A DNA stretch of 64,000 bases from Chimonanthus salicifolius (GCA_013350335.1 CM023539.1:32970631-33034630), one strand, 5' to 3'. Counted from the stretch's first letter, positions 25,685-38,402 are shown. A program made the numbers and translations. The notes: a model not told the origin generated them from the sequence alone.

Positions 25685-26094
25685 CAATGTTATTAGAACC
25701 AGACTGAACCGGCTGTTCAGCCTCGACCGCGTGGCCTGCAGTTTTATGTGGTTTTTACACAAAAACCGGGAACCGTGAACCACGGTTCATATATTTGAAA
25801 TTTTTTTATTTTTTTATTTTTTTTAATTTTTCCCTTAAAAAATGTGTATATTTGAAATATAAAAGCTTATTACTATTTCTATCCCATATATTTCACCATT
25901 TTTGTATATTACTCAGAGTTGAGTGTTATTTTTAATACTTATATTAATATTATTAGTAAAATATGTCTAACTTAATATTATATATAATATTTATATTATT
26001 TTAATATTTGATCGGCTTTGACCGCAGTCGAACCCGATTGAACCCTAACCTCCTTGAAGACGGTTCAGTACACAATCCGGTTCTGATAACATTG
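25685..26094. mobile_element. hAT-type MITE in the gene 1 promoter
   Basis: This 410-bp non-coding element has ends CAATGTTATTAGAACC and its inverted counterpart GGTTCTGATAACATTG. It is flanked on both sides by the perfect 8-bp duplication GAGAAAAG (25677-25684 and 26095-26102), the size typical of hAT elements. The ends also carry 'actgaaccg' as an inverted subterminal motif. It sits about 285 bases upstream of the start codon of gene 1. The paralogous promoter at about 50140-50220 lacks it. Confidence 0.88.
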
Positions 26095-26939
26095 GAGAAA
26101 AGTGTTGAGAAATCAGAACATAGAAAGGACGGTCACCCATCTTTTGTAAGGACTCATGGATGGATCATAGATAGCTCCCCATTAATCTTCATGGTCTAAA
26201 ATGCTAAGATCGGAGTAGCCAACGACGAAATAATTGGAAGCGCACACGTCTTTTAGCCAGCCTACTCTGAAGATGAATGCTACGGTTTTGGGGGCTTACA
26301 ATAAGGAGTTACACCATGGATAACAGCACAACAGTTTTACCACTTTTAAATTTCTTTGGATTTTTTTTTTTTGAAAATTACAATTTTTGGTGGCATTGCC
26401 CCTAGAAATTTTATTTGGGTCAGTGTCTCGTACCTAGTTAGACCATTTTTAACGAAAAAATCTTCCGTAGACTACGCAAGCTCATAAATACCGTATTTAA
26501 TTACATGCGCTAACGACCAGGTATATACACTAGCGCATATAGCACATGAACAAGCGTTACCGCATAAGTCTTTATGCTAGCGCATATAGCAGATGAACCG
26601 TCGCTATAAGTATGTGCAGTAGTGCATTTTTGTTTTTTTTTTTTTATTGTATAATTCTATTGTTTAATTAAAATATAAGTCATTGTAATTCAATGGTATT
26701 AATACTTACTTTTCATGTAGATGACTTGGGTTCAATTCTTATTAATGGTGATTTTTATTCTATCTTATCTTATGATGGGTAACTTTTAAACTAAGGAATA
26801 ACATTAGAGTGCTCATTTTTTCGAGTCCGACCTAAATAACAACACTTGGACAAAGCCCAACTTAGTCTGTTGGACTCAAGCTTAAAGATAAACGGGCTTT
26901 ACGTAAAAGCCGAGGCTCAGTCAATAAGACAAAAATACT

Positions 26940-27330
26940 TGTCCAAGTCCATTTAATTAGGTCAGGACTGAACTTTGGCTTTTACTTAAAGCTCGTCGAA
27001 GTCTGTCAGGCTTGTACTTAACTATATTTTGTTTTGGTTCGACTCGTAGTTACATGAAATAGCTGATAGGATCAATTTAGAAACACTTTTCCCCCAGGAT
27101 CCCTTGCAGGAAAGGGTGATGTGCAACTACGAGTTTTTGTTCAATTTCATTTATTTAGGTTAGGGCTGAGCTTGAGATTTTACGTAAAAGACTGTTGAGG
27201 TCCGTCAGACTCGAACTTAACTGTTTTTGGCTTAAAAACTAAACGGGCTTAAAAGTTTAAGTCTGACCTGTCAAACAAAAATCATTGTCCAAACCAGTTT
27301 ATTTAAGTTGGGATCAAACAAATGAAACAA
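26940..27330. repeat. Dispersed repeat, copy 2
   Basis: It matches 19070-19270 through 'ttacttaaagctcgtcgaag', 'ggtccgtcagactcgaactta' and 'gggcttaaaagtttaagtctgacc'. It also contains a partial internal duplication of itself (26940-27040 and 27160-27250). Confidence 0.5.
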
Positions 27331-27365
27331 GTATTTTTACCACTAGACTACAATAATTTCTATAT

Positions 27366-27367
<2 letters not shown>

Positions 27368-27442
<75 letters not shown>
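27368..27442. repeat. (AT)n(AG)n microsatellite
   Basis: There are about 43 bases of AT followed directly by 32 bases of AG. It lies next to the dispersed repeat ending near 27330. Confidence 0.95.
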
Positions 27443-27446
<4 letters not shown>

Positions 27447-29599
27447 AATAAACATGAGCTAGCACATAGACTAGTTTATGCTTTAGCCAATGGATATATG
27501 CACACTTATTCATTCTTTATTGCATGGTGCATGCAATCGAATTTAGTACTTATGAACCTGTGTAGTGCATATGACATTTTCGTCTAGAAAAGGGTCCCAA
27601 ATATTGGGAGCACTACCATCCAAAATCATAGTTTTCAAGATAATTTTGTCAAAAAATCTCTTATTCAATAAGTCACTAGAGTGACTTTTATTGATTTATC
27701 CTCTAACAACTCCGTCACCCTCAAGTTTGCTCATTTGCCCTTAAGACTAGACCCGACTCAACCATTAGGCAAGTTAGGCGACGACCTTAGGCCCCCCATA
27801 AAAAAGGCTCCAATTTTTCTTAACTAGCCGCAAAGATGGAAGAAAGGAGACGGAGAAGAAGAGAAGAGAGAGAGACGAAAGTGGGAATAAAAGAGAGGGA
27901 GAGGCGGCGGCTTGGAGGGGAGTTAGGAGAGCTATGGTTTGGGTTCCATGAGAAGTAGAAAAGAAGAAGAGAGGAAGAGATGAGTAAAGAGGGATTAGGG
28001 TCCGGAATGGCCGTGGGAAGTTACAATTTTTAGAGTTTCTAACTAACGCACGTGAGCTTCTTAAAAGAAACTCATGTGAGCACCTTTTCTAAGGGATTTT
28101 GACTACTTTTTTGAGTTTTTAAAATCTTATTTTTTTATAATAGTATTTATTAGATTATAAATATAAATAAATAAAATATGTAGGAGGTAGAAAATTCGAC
28201 CCAAGAAACGTGGTTATTTAGATTAGTTAAATGAAAAATTGAACTCATTTTTAAGGGGCTAGTAAAGTATTATTTCAAAGCATTATTTATACTTAGTAAC
28301 ATAAAGTATTATTTATAAATTAGTTAAAAGGGGCTAGTAAAGTATTATTTCTCACATATGTTTAAGAAAGACGGCACATGACAAAGAAAATAATTGTTGG
28401 ATCACATGAATGGACGCCACTTTTATGAGAACGTTGAGTTATACATTATCATTTTTCTTCCTTTATTCTCCACATGAAATACAAAATTTTAACTTAAAAT
28501 CAATAGGACTTCTTATAGGACGGAACGTGGCTTGGGATCAGGTCAAATCAAAGAAGGATTGAAGACTGTAAAACTAAATATTTTGAACAAAAAGTTAGAG
28601 GTCTTCAAAATGTAAGACGGGATATTTCTTCCTCTATTTTTTTTTCAGTACTTTTCAAAATATTCATCTTTCTTTTGTTTTTTTTTCCTTTCACATCCTT
28701 TTTGTGATGTCAGGATGTTCCTTTCCTTTTGTGCTATTTTTTTTTTTGCCCTTGTTTTTTAGTACCATCCCATATTGTCATCTTTAATATTTTCTATGAA
28801 TAGGTCACAGATATATTTTTAATGAGGCTTAGACTCCAAAACCGGAGTTGGGTTTGGTAAACATGACTGATCAAGAAAACAGGCTAACATAAAGGCTCAA
28901 CCGGGAACTATCATGATAAATTAACCAAAGATAGGTAAGCATAAAGGCTCAAACGATCCAAAAATGACCTATATCATATCCTAAGTTTTATACAGTGATT
29001 TCCTTGTTTTAAATAAATTCCAAAATATTCAACTATTCTAACTCAAATTTAATGGCGTTTTCAGTAATTATGACCAAAATTTGAAAATGATGAAATCCAC
29101 AATGACTTGAAGCGCTAAAGAAATAAAAATGGATTGACTTAATTCCCTTAGAAAAATAGACCGGCACTAAAGCTCACTAGGTTAAGTCTCCACTAGTATT
29201 CCTTTGTTGACTACTAGACTCGTGAAATTTTTTCTTTTCTAACTCAATTTAACATGGCTGTGTAAATTTATTCCGAATATAAATTCTATAAAAAATTATT
29301 GAAAAAGTGTGATATAAATTTTTTTATTCACCTCTTAATGCAAAAAAATTACATAGACTAAATCTTTTTTGTTTTTCTTTCAAGGAGTAGTCTCAGTCTT
29401 CACTTACTCTTCCCTTGATTGGTTTTTTTTTTATTATTATATTTTTTATTTTTTTTAGACTAAAAAATATTGACTCAAAATATTGATACAAAACTTTCTT
29501 TTTTTTGGGTCAAGGGTAGTCTCAGTTTGTGTTTGTAAACTTACTCTTCCCTTAACTTTTTTCAATAGAGGAGAAGTTTTCAAAAAACCGGATTTTCAA

Positions 29600-31879
29600 C
29601 CCAGGAACTCAAGTGAAGGTAACCACTTTGTTCATCTTCAAATTTTAAGTGGTTTAGAATAAAAAAAAACCGATTTTGGCCAAGTTTTGAATGAGTAAAA
29701 TGGTTTTGAAGTTTAAGGAAAAATGTGGGATTTCTTGTACCAATGTGGTTTTCATATTAAAATCCAATGGCCTATTAAGTTTTAAAGTCTTAAACCACTC
29801 CCTATTGAAAGATGACTCACTGAGGAGTCCATCTGACCGGTTGGATGTGAAAACCGAATCTAGGAAACCCACTGTTTCTGGATTCGTATTTCATGTGTCT
29901 CTGCCTGTTACTGTCTGCTGTTGCAGACAATGGAGGAAGACGACTCTCGGACGGTCAGAGAGTTGTGCTTCGGACGGTCCAAGGGTCAACCCTTCAGACG
30001 GTCTAAGAGAAACCCTCGGACGTTCCGAGCTTCATATCGAAGTCCCAAAGCATCCGAGGCTAGCCAGTCTCGCCCGGATGTTCCGAGCCCTGTTCGGAAG
30101 GACCGAACCCCTCTCGGACGATCCGAGCCTCACTCGGCATGTTCCGAGACACACAGACCCAACGAGACCAGTTTTTCAGATTTTTCTGTTAGGAAGGACC
30201 TTCGGATGATTCGAGACCTGATCTTCAGATGATCCGAAGACAGACCCAAGGTCCGAAGTCAGTGACTAGCTTAGGCAGTGGTTCGGATGATCCGAAGCCA
30301 CAATACCTGGTTCCGAGGCTTGTTCCGAGGGACCCAGTTTTTTAGTGAAAAATCTCGTTTGATTATTGACGCATGTGATGCTTATGTCTTTAATAAATTA
30401 AAATTGTACTAACCCTCTTCTCTTATTACTATAATGTATACTCTATTGTATTCACTTCCAGGCCGACTCTATTTGTCGGACATTGAATGACTTCACTTCC
30501 AGGCCGAGCTATATTTGTCGGGCACTGAGTGACCTCGAGGCCTTGGTCAACATGTCAAATCTGGTCCTATCCAGAAGACAACCGAGAAGTGACCTGAGTA
30601 TCTAGACCTAACTCAATAAATCAATCTGGTCATGCCCATAAGACAATATGAGTTTTGGACTGAGCACCTTATTATTTCTATATTTTGGATTATTGTAATT
30701 TAAAATGGTTAGAAACCAAGTAGGAGACTCAGTTCCATTTACCTTGGAGATTTTTGAAAAAAAACAAGTATGGTTTTGAAATTCTACTTGTATGTATACA
30801 TTGAATGTTATGTATGTTGACCTGTTAATGATTATGCACTTGTTTGCTTGTTGAACAGAGACCGCGATACCACACATTTTCGGTGAGGGAACTTAACTTT
30901 GCAGTAGGTGTAAACAGGTTTATTAAAATGGATCTTGAGCAATGAGTGGTTTCATGTTGATGAACCCACCCATGTGCCTAGACATGATGCACTATTGTAA
31001 GAAGTGCTTATGGTAATTGTGAATGCTTATGATGTTAATCATATGAGATATGTAATACTGCTTCCACGTGCCCTTGACTATTGAACCAATATCGGCCATG
31101 TGTGTGAGATTGTTTACGTCTACTAGACCATGGGTGTCGACAGTAGCTGACTTAAGAAATGTCAGTATCGGCCATATGAGGGCTGGAGATATACTTGGAA
31201 GTATGTATTTTGACCGTGTCGGGACTTAATACGATGGTCTCAGCGTAGTATGTATGGGTTATGTTGGATGACAATAGTAAAGGAAAAGATGCTGAGAATA
31301 TATATGATGATGAGATTATACTTGATATTGTGAATTTATTATCATGCATGAGATATTATATTGCAAATGTTGATTATTTACTAACCTAATGTTTCATTAA
31401 ACTGCACTGTTATATTTCCTTCAATAGGCTAGTTAGCTCACCCCACTCATCGTTCAGGAGATGAACCCGAGGAGGAGAACCCTCTGTTTGAAGCTTAGGA
31501 TGGATAAGCTGCAGCGTTGCTTTGGGATTCCCACTGAGGGGAATTTTCTTATCTTTGCCTTTTGATTCTTTGAACCGTTTGCTTATGTAAAGTACCATTC
31601 GTGGTACTTAGTTTGCTTAAATGTGATGTATTAAACTACCATGTATCCGTAGTTACTCTGATGATGTTTCAATGATAATTCGATATTTGGAATTATGTGT
31701 GTTTGTGTTTGTGTTTATGTTGGGTAGACTTATGGTATATGTTTGAGTCCACATGTTGAGATCATGTGTGACCTTTGGGCCTAACTGTTGATCCGGCCCA
31801 GTTAGAATGCTTGAGTTAGTTTAGTTTTAAAAAAAAAATAGTCGCGTTCCGGGCCCACCCTTCGGGTCGTGGCGTGACA
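29600..31879 (+). mobile_element. Gypsy-type LTR, second copy
   Basis: It ends 'tagtcgcgttccggg...cgtggcgtgaca', matching the LTR that ends at 2370, and shares ordered blocks with it (see the entry at 1-2370). The CG-rich module here (29935-30340) consists of 'cggacggtc', 'cggatgatccgaag' and 'ccgagcc' units. The left boundary is not fixed. A TCATG pentamer stands both before a TG at 29891-29897 and after the right end at 31880-31884. This could be a target duplication or chance. No coding region is seen. Confidence 0.5.
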
Positions 31880-31897
31880 TCATGTACTTTGATTGTT

Positions 31898-31915
31898 TCC
31901 CCAGTAACGACGCCA
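31898..31915 (-). promoter_or_regulatory. tRNA-Asp-type primer binding site
   Basis: On the minus strand TGGCGTCGTTACTGGGGA differs in two places from the complement of the plant tRNA-Asp 3' end. It lies 9 bases after the LTR end at 31925, so it is the primer site of the LTR on its right. The internal region that should follow is missing; other sequence begins by 31879. Confidence 0.7.
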
Positions 31916-31924
31916 AAAACTTGC

Positions 31925-34260
31925 TGATGTTTTAAATTTGTAAATCTCGCATGCGCACGAGCCATGTATAGTATAGCGATTAAGTGCGAGGTTGAACTCA
32001 AAGGAAACATTTAAAATATATGAAATTCAAAATACACATGCTTCAATTTTTATGTTTCTTAGAAAACAAATATTCAAAATTAGATCTAGGATAGAAATCA
32101 ATTTTAATCTTAATAGTATATTTTCAACTAATCAAATCTTCATTAAAGCCAATAGATCAACAATTTTAGAGCGTTGATTAAAAGTAATTAAAATAATGTT
32201 TTAATAAAGAGTATATAAACAATCTCATCACACATTTTAATTCATAAAATCTAGATCTAATTAAGTTTAATCTTAACTAGTTAATCAAATTGTTAGGGAG
32301 GTTTTAAATACATGGAATAGATACTCTTTAAAAGAATTAAAGATTTAAAAATAAAAACTAAAATACAACTTTCAAATAAAATAAAATAAACATGAAAAAT
32401 AAATTGGCAAGAAAAACAAATGGCAGAAATAAAAATGTAGTAACGTAAAGGTTGGTTGTTTGGAAAAGACCGTTCATCGCCAAAAACATTTAAATAAACA
32501 AATGACTTAGGTTTGAAATTCAGGTAAAAATCTAAGTTCCAGTTCAAGTTTATCATCAATGTTAAAAATCATCAACTTTAAATTATAAAATCAAACCTTA
32601 ATAACTTAGATCTGACAATTATAACCTAAGTCCTAACTGTTTCATGTTCGATTCAATAATTAAAGCATACAATCTTAAAATTAAATCAAAGACAATCATA
32701 AAAAGAAATCAGAAATTGAATGTTTCAAGATTATAAACGGGTGTCCTTTAATTATTTATTGGAAAAATTAAATACAGGATTGATTGAATACAAGATAATG
32801 GGAAATTGAAATTGCAAAAGAAAGTCATTGTAAAATTCGAATGCACTGTGTATCCTTGAGTCTTCTATTGGTCTTCTCTTCAATCCTTTGGTCGTCTTTG
32901 GCTCTAGAATCAAATTCGAGTTTGGCCTATGGGGTGCTAGGCGATTTATAGGACTTGGGATTGGATGGATGGCTAGGATTAAATCTAGGTTTGATTTGAT
33001 GGATGAAAGGTTGGGATTAGATATAACTTAAATTGAGTGGTTGGGATTAAAGACTAGAAAACGAGGGCTTCCCTATAGGTGTACACGAATTTATTGTGCA
33101 TTGGTTGGCTTGGAGTGTAGTGCAAGCAAGGAAGGAGAGAAAATTGGGATTAGGATTTTGCCTTGTGATTTTCGAATTTGGCATTGTGTTCTAGGGTTTT
33201 GGGTTGTACAATGATATGAAAGGCTAAGATTAAATGGATAGATGAATGAATGGATGAGATGACATGGAGGCTATCTAGATGAGATATGCGCATGAATGAC
33301 TTAAAATCAATGCAAAATTCGAATGATACATGTGTAATAAGGTGATGAGGTGTATGCAATGAACCTAGATGGATTACTAGTTAGATGCATGGAGAAAATA
33401 ATTTTTCTAAAATCGTGCGTGGCTAAACTTGGATTGAATTGGGAGAAAAGTTAGGATCTAAGTGAGGTGGCAAGCTGGGAGAGAAAACCCAGGAGTTGTC
33501 ATGCGTTGGAGGCTTCCTAAGATTGTGTATCTTGTGATGCAATGCACTATGCGCATGAACACCTAGAATTTAGGATTTAAGAAGATGTCTAGGGTTTAAA
33601 GCGATGGAAATATGAAATGGAGGGCTGGTATTATTTCGCCTAGATCTAATGGCTATGATGGATGATGGGTAATCTAAATGGATGAATAGTTAGGTAATGC
33701 ATGGATGATCCTATTCCTAAGGTTTATTTATATGATGAATAGTTTGGATGTCCTAGATCTAAACATGATGCATGAACGGGTTGGATTAACTACTTGGATC
33801 TAGGGTTTGATGGTATGAAATGCATGAGATAAATGAGATGCATGAAATGAATGGTTTGGATTGGTTGATTGGGTCAATGGATAGTGCGGATGGGTGATTG
33901 AAGAATGGATGGTTAAGATTAGATGGGTAGGATGGATCATGGACATGGGCTTTTGGGTTTGGACCTAAAATGGATTTGGGTTTAAGGTTGGTGTACTGGG
34001 ATTTGAACCTAGAGCATTGGATCTTTAAATTGGATTTTGACTTGAATTAAAGACTTGGACTTAAGCTTACTGGGCTTGAATTCACTCTGGCCTGGCCCAC
34101 ATTGGGAAATGCGCCTGAAGTGCTTGGCCTGACCCAGTGTCTGGCATTTGGAGCAATGTTTGGCCCAATTGCATTGGATCTCTGGCCCATTGATCTTGAT
34201 TTCAACTCTTGGCCTTTTAATTGTAGACTTTGATTTTAAAATTAAATAATTAATCAATAC
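31925..34260 (-). mobile_element. LTR of Athila/Tat-like element, minus strand
   Basis: Read on the minus strand it ends 'ttaatcgctatac...gcgcatgcgagatttacaaatttaaaacatca', directly before the tRNA-Asp primer site. The interior matches the plus-strand copy at 3151-5067. No protein-coding segment is present. The upstream end is not fixed; the 5' TG terminus is not recognised. Confidence 0.5.
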
Positions 34261-34429
34261 CACTATAATTCTAAATATTGAATAAATCTAGACTATCATA
34301 AATGGATCGAGATTATCCAATTTACATTAAAAACTCTAAAGTGGCATGAATTAATTATGAAATTCTAAAATTTCCATTTTAAGCTCTCTTCCGGCAATTA
34401 TCAACTGTTTTATGCTTGTTTTCTGTTTT

Positions 34430-34984
34430 TCTTTCTTTTTATCTATAGAAGTAGAAAAAAACATTAAACGTATCTTTTATATACAAAATTAAGACTAATT
34501 TAATCATAATTAAAGGGTAAAAATGTAAGATTTTTAGACTCAATAGTAGTGCATGGTAAAGCCGAATTGCTTGGGCCTCTAGAAAGAGAGAGCCATAACG
34601 GAGAGGAATATAATGAAGCCAATAGACATGGGGAGAATGTCTATGCTTGCTTAGAGTTTGGGAAATCCGACTCAAAAAGATTGGGGGAGAAAATCTTCTC
34701 AACATTGGGTAGTGTTGTTGGCTAGGAAATCTCGTTTAGTCCTTTGATTTATGTTTTGGACTAACTCCTCTAATGATTTCTCTAGTGTTGCTTGCTTATG
34801 TGCTTAAACAGGAAATTATGATTTGAAGCAAGCAAAACAAGAATAAGTAAAGATCATAATCTTGTTGTCCATTTGAATATGTACATGCGATGTAATATTT
34901 TGTATTGAAATGTGTTGTAATAAGGGTGGGCTTATAATTGAATTAGCTTCTAAGTTTTGTCATGAAATTGACAAAGAGGGAGAT
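34430..34984 (+). mobile_element. Copia internal tail and polypurine tract
   Basis: The end reads 'tttgtcatgaaattgacaaagagggagat' just before TGTTAGTGCC. This is the typical junction of Copia (Sirevirus-like) elements, where '...gacaaagggggagat' is the polypurine tract next to the 3' LTR. No pol sequence remains. The left limit is approximate. Confidence 0.55.
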
Positions 34985-36884
34985 TGTTAGTGCCCCGGCT
35001 TTGGTGAGTCCCTGTTTGTCAATTCCATGACTCGAGAAGAAGCACTTGCTAAGAAGCTTGAAGACTCAAGATGATCAAGAATGAAGATCGTGCTCCACCA
35101 GGTTTAAAGCTCATCTTCATGTCAATCACAAAAACAGGTATTTGGCCATAGATGACTTTAGGTGGTACCCACATCTTAGATAAGACCATTCCTAGGCTTA
35201 TTTGAACAAATGGTAAAACCATAAAGAAGCCTAGAGAGGAAGTGGAACAATAAAATAGAATCGATCTTGGAAATATGAATTAAGTTCATGGTCAACTCGA
35301 CTAGTCGTTCTCACAGACCCCTCGGAAGAGACATGATCGACCCATCGTGGTCAAGGACTGGTCGAACAGTTTGATAGAGGTTCTGGATAAAAGAACTGTC
35401 ATTCTGGGTATGCCTCTGACCGAGAGTCTCGTATGCACCGACCCTTTGGTGATGAACTTAAACGACCCCTCATGATCGACGACTTGTTGGTAAAAGACTT
35501 GAGAGTTCTGGACTCTAAACTTAAATGGGCTCTGGAGAAAACAGACATATCGGTTGTTCAAGACCGATTGAGAGTACTAGGACCGACCCTCGGTAAAAGG
35601 CAACAATTCGTTCAGGGTAATACAAGTTTCTGACTTGAAACTACTATCAGCATGGTTTGCCCCAGATCGAGACACTCATATGGAACAATGCTTCACAAGA
35701 AATTCACTGGTCACACTTGGTCTTTTGGACTTGGATCCTATACTTGGGCTTTTATTTGGTCCGGAATACTGTGGACTTTGGCTCATAGGCTTATAATTGC
35801 AGACTTTGGCTTCAGGCTTCTGACTCGAAAATGGGTCCATTTGTGTGTTTATAAATTTCTACCACCTTTACCATTTAGTACAGTCTAAAAATTATTATTA
35901 TAATTCGATCTCTCATATCTGGATATGAATTATAATAATTTACATTAATTCCAAAATCAAATTAAGTGTTAAAAATTACAAACTTTCCAAAAATAGAACT
36001 ATGGCCAACTTTTCTGCATTTTTCTTTATTTTAATTCCTTTTTCTTGTATTCTCACAAATATACTGTAAAACTCAAAAACCCCATTAAACACATCTAATA
36101 TACACAAATCAAAGGCTAACTAATCAAAAATTAAAAGGTAAAATAGTCATTTTCAATGCTGAACACCTACTCATCCAGAATCTTGAAAATATTGATCGAC
36201 ATGTCTGTCCATCGATGGGTCAGTCCTGGTACTCTCGATGGGTCGATGACCTCGATGTGTCTATCTGAGAGTACCCCAGAATGCTAAGTCTAGAGCTCGA
36301 CTCGACCCAAGTCGACATGTCGTGTTCCCCGACAGGTCGAACCTGATTACCAGAGAGTAGACCGAATTTACAGTCTGTTCTTTCCAAAGACTGCCCAAAT
36401 CCAGTCCACATATCGATGACCATGATGGGTCGGTCCTGTGTCACCGATGGGTCCGTGCACATGATATGCTCGAGCCTTGAGTAATAGTCATTCCAGTCCA
36501 GAACCCCTGTCAATCCGGTTGACATATTGATGACCTCGATGTGTCTATCCTGTCTTCACCGATGGGTCGGTGGACTCGATGGGTTGACCTGACAGATTAC
36601 CAGATTTTCAATGTTGATCCGAGCTGATTCTGTGACTGTCCAAGCACCACTTAGACTCAGATTAATTTTTACCAATATGATCTCTAATTCTAGACAGGGT
36701 CAACTAAGGGTGTGGGTTCCACCTAAAGTCATCTATGATCAATTTACCTTTTTGATTCTCCAACTTGATATTTAGTTTTCACCACCACTTGAGCCTTTTA
36801 TTATTTCTTCAATCTTCCAAGGCAATGCTTCACCCAAGTCATGGAATTGACAAATAGGTGACTCAGCAAGCCGGGGCACTAACA
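34985..36884 (+). mobile_element. Copia 3' LTR with long inverted termini
   Basis: The LTR of 1900 bp starts TGTTAGTGCCCCGGCTT and ends with the complement AAGCCGGGGCACTAACA. The inverted similarity continues for about 75 bases (shared 'tttgtcaattccatgact'). A second inverted block around 'catagatgactttaggtgg' lies about 170 bases in from the left end and about 140 from the right. Two CG-rich modules lie inside (35280-35610 and 36180-36600). Copies or parts occur at 2371-3150, 5068-5797, 10292-10390 and 39380-40735. Confidence 0.65.
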
Positions 36885-37623
36885 GGATTTAACTCTATGA
36901 TGCTTTTACCCAACTCGATCTGAATTTATTTTTGATTGGATTGGGTCAAGTCAATTTAATTTTTTTTTCAAGATATGCATGACACATACTCAAGTTTTCG
37001 TGGTTGGGTTGGATCAAGTTTGTAGGTTGGATAAAAAATCACCATCCTAAATGAAAAGAGAGTGTCAACATCTCAACTTCATAGAGACTAAATAGAATTT
37101 TTGGCATGCGCAAGTGACCGTCATTATGGAGAACCAACTATTCTCCAATGACTATCAAATTTATAAAATTTTAAAAAACTATAAACTCAAAGACTAGTTT
37201 AATAGTATGAAATTCATGAATGCTATAAAATCTGAATGTTTACTGATAGAATTCCAATTATAAACTCCCATATTAAAGTATTATCTTGAATTCCCAATGT
37301 CTTGAACTATATATATTACAACTTTTTAGTATTATGGTACCCGTTTAAAATTAACACTCATTTTTCAATTTGATTTTCAATTAATTTAGTAGATAAAAAT
37401 AGAAATTTCCATTCTTAACCAAAATTGAAATGGCTGCTAGTAAATCTCTTTTTATTAATTAAGTTTTATTTATTAACTGACTAAAACCACTTTACCGAAA
37501 CACTGGCTACTCGGAAGTTCGAGCACACTTTTCATAAACGCTACACCAAATCAATGTTTTAAAAACTAATTGGTGGACTAAACCTTCTTCTAAGAAGGTT
37601 GGGTTTGATAGGTTCAACCGGGG
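36885..37623. other. Intergenic, nothing recognised
   Basis: AT-rich sequence without convincing open frames or repeat ends. The first five bases, GGATT, would be the target duplication of the Copia element, whose left side is lost. Confidence 0.4.
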
Positions 37624-37839
37624 TTAGAAGTTATTGAGAATCAATCGTACCAATCCTTTTGAATCATGGGTCATTAAGGGTTTTTGAGAGTTTAAACTTT
37701 GAAAAGGTTTTCAAGATAACCAAACCGCAATTAATAAAAATCAAGATTGAATCGAATTCAATTTCTTCAAATAAATTAATGAGTATTGCTTATCATTGCT
37801 AATTGAAATAATCACATAGTTCATATACAAGTTTGGATC

Positions 37840-38033
37840 TTTTATTTACCCATCGCTTTATTTGTTTGAGGGTATTCTCATCTTATGTGAGAGGTCTTGC
37901 TCTCAAACTCTTTACTCTTGGAGCGCCTAACCTGATCTATGGTGCTTGTAGGTGGTGTCATGAAACTTGAGTTTTACCTATGACCACTACAAAGTGGGGT
38001 CGGCAGATTTCCATGTATTAAAAAAAAAAATGG
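37840..38033 (+). mobile_element. SINE-like element (distal copy)
   Basis: It ends in an A-run (38020-38030) and is flanked by long direct repeats that look like target duplications: 37815-37839 and 38034-38057, both of the form catagttcata.acaagtt. The body includes 'gaggtcttgctctcaaactc', which resembles a worn tRNA B box. It was duplicated together with its surroundings (see 41093-41274). Confidence 0.6.
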
Positions 38034-38253
38034 CATAGTTCATACACAAGTTAGATCACAAACAACAAAATATGAAAATATGAAAACAAATGAAATTCCT
38101 AATTTTTATTAATAAATTTAAAACTAAACATTTTCATGAATGAAGTGAAGATTCTGAACTAACTCTCTAAAATGATTCTGCAACTACTAACCCCCAATTT
38201 CTATACTATTTGACCCAACTAAGACCATGACAATTTTAACTTGTAAAAGAATC

Positions 38254-38402
38254 AAAAGCCCACCTCTCACAACAATTGGACTCCTCACATAATGCACTCC
38301 ATCAGACCATTTCAGCCTCCCAAACACATAATCTTCATGTAATCCCCCCTTCTTAGGTGCCAAAGTAACCTGGTATGTCTTCACCTCTCCCTTCTCCTTA
38401 AA
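38254..38402 (-). pseudogene. Subtilase C-terminal fragment
   Basis: It codes for the end of the Fn3-like domain ([37 protein letters not shown]), identical in most positions to residues 724-770 of the second subtilase. The upstream part is missing from the break at 38402. A small change near the end removes the stop codon, so the frame runs on into flanking sequence. It cannot give a protease. Confidence 0.9.

Larger units (their letters stand above)
26103..29600. other. Intergenic with repeats only
   Basis: No gene is recognised. The part 26470-26620 has two copies of 'ctagcgcatatagca.atgaac'. The part 27710-28020 starts with 'aagttaggcgacgaccttaggcccccc' and continues into a purine-rich 'gagaagaagagaag' stretch. 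The remainder is AT-rich. Confidence 0.4.
37624..38402. repeat. Duplicated 3' flank of gene 2 (distal copy)
   Basis: It matches 40852-41642 almost base for base over about 780 bases: 3' flank, a SINE and the last 149 bases of the subtilase coding region. The match stops sharply at 38402 within 'ctccttaaaac', where the foldback and LTR sequence begins. Confidence 0.85.

Noticed and set aside
29691..30232. 172-residue and 103-residue plus-strand open frames
   Set aside because: They cover the CG-rich repeat module of an LTR, read in two frames at once, and the peptides are just translations of cggacggtc repeats.
34985..36884. DNA transposon (MULE type) with long inverted ends
   Set aside because: No matching 8-10 bp duplication flanks it, the ends are TG and CA, and a Copia polypurine tract with its usual upstream phrase adjoins the left end, so an LTR fits better.
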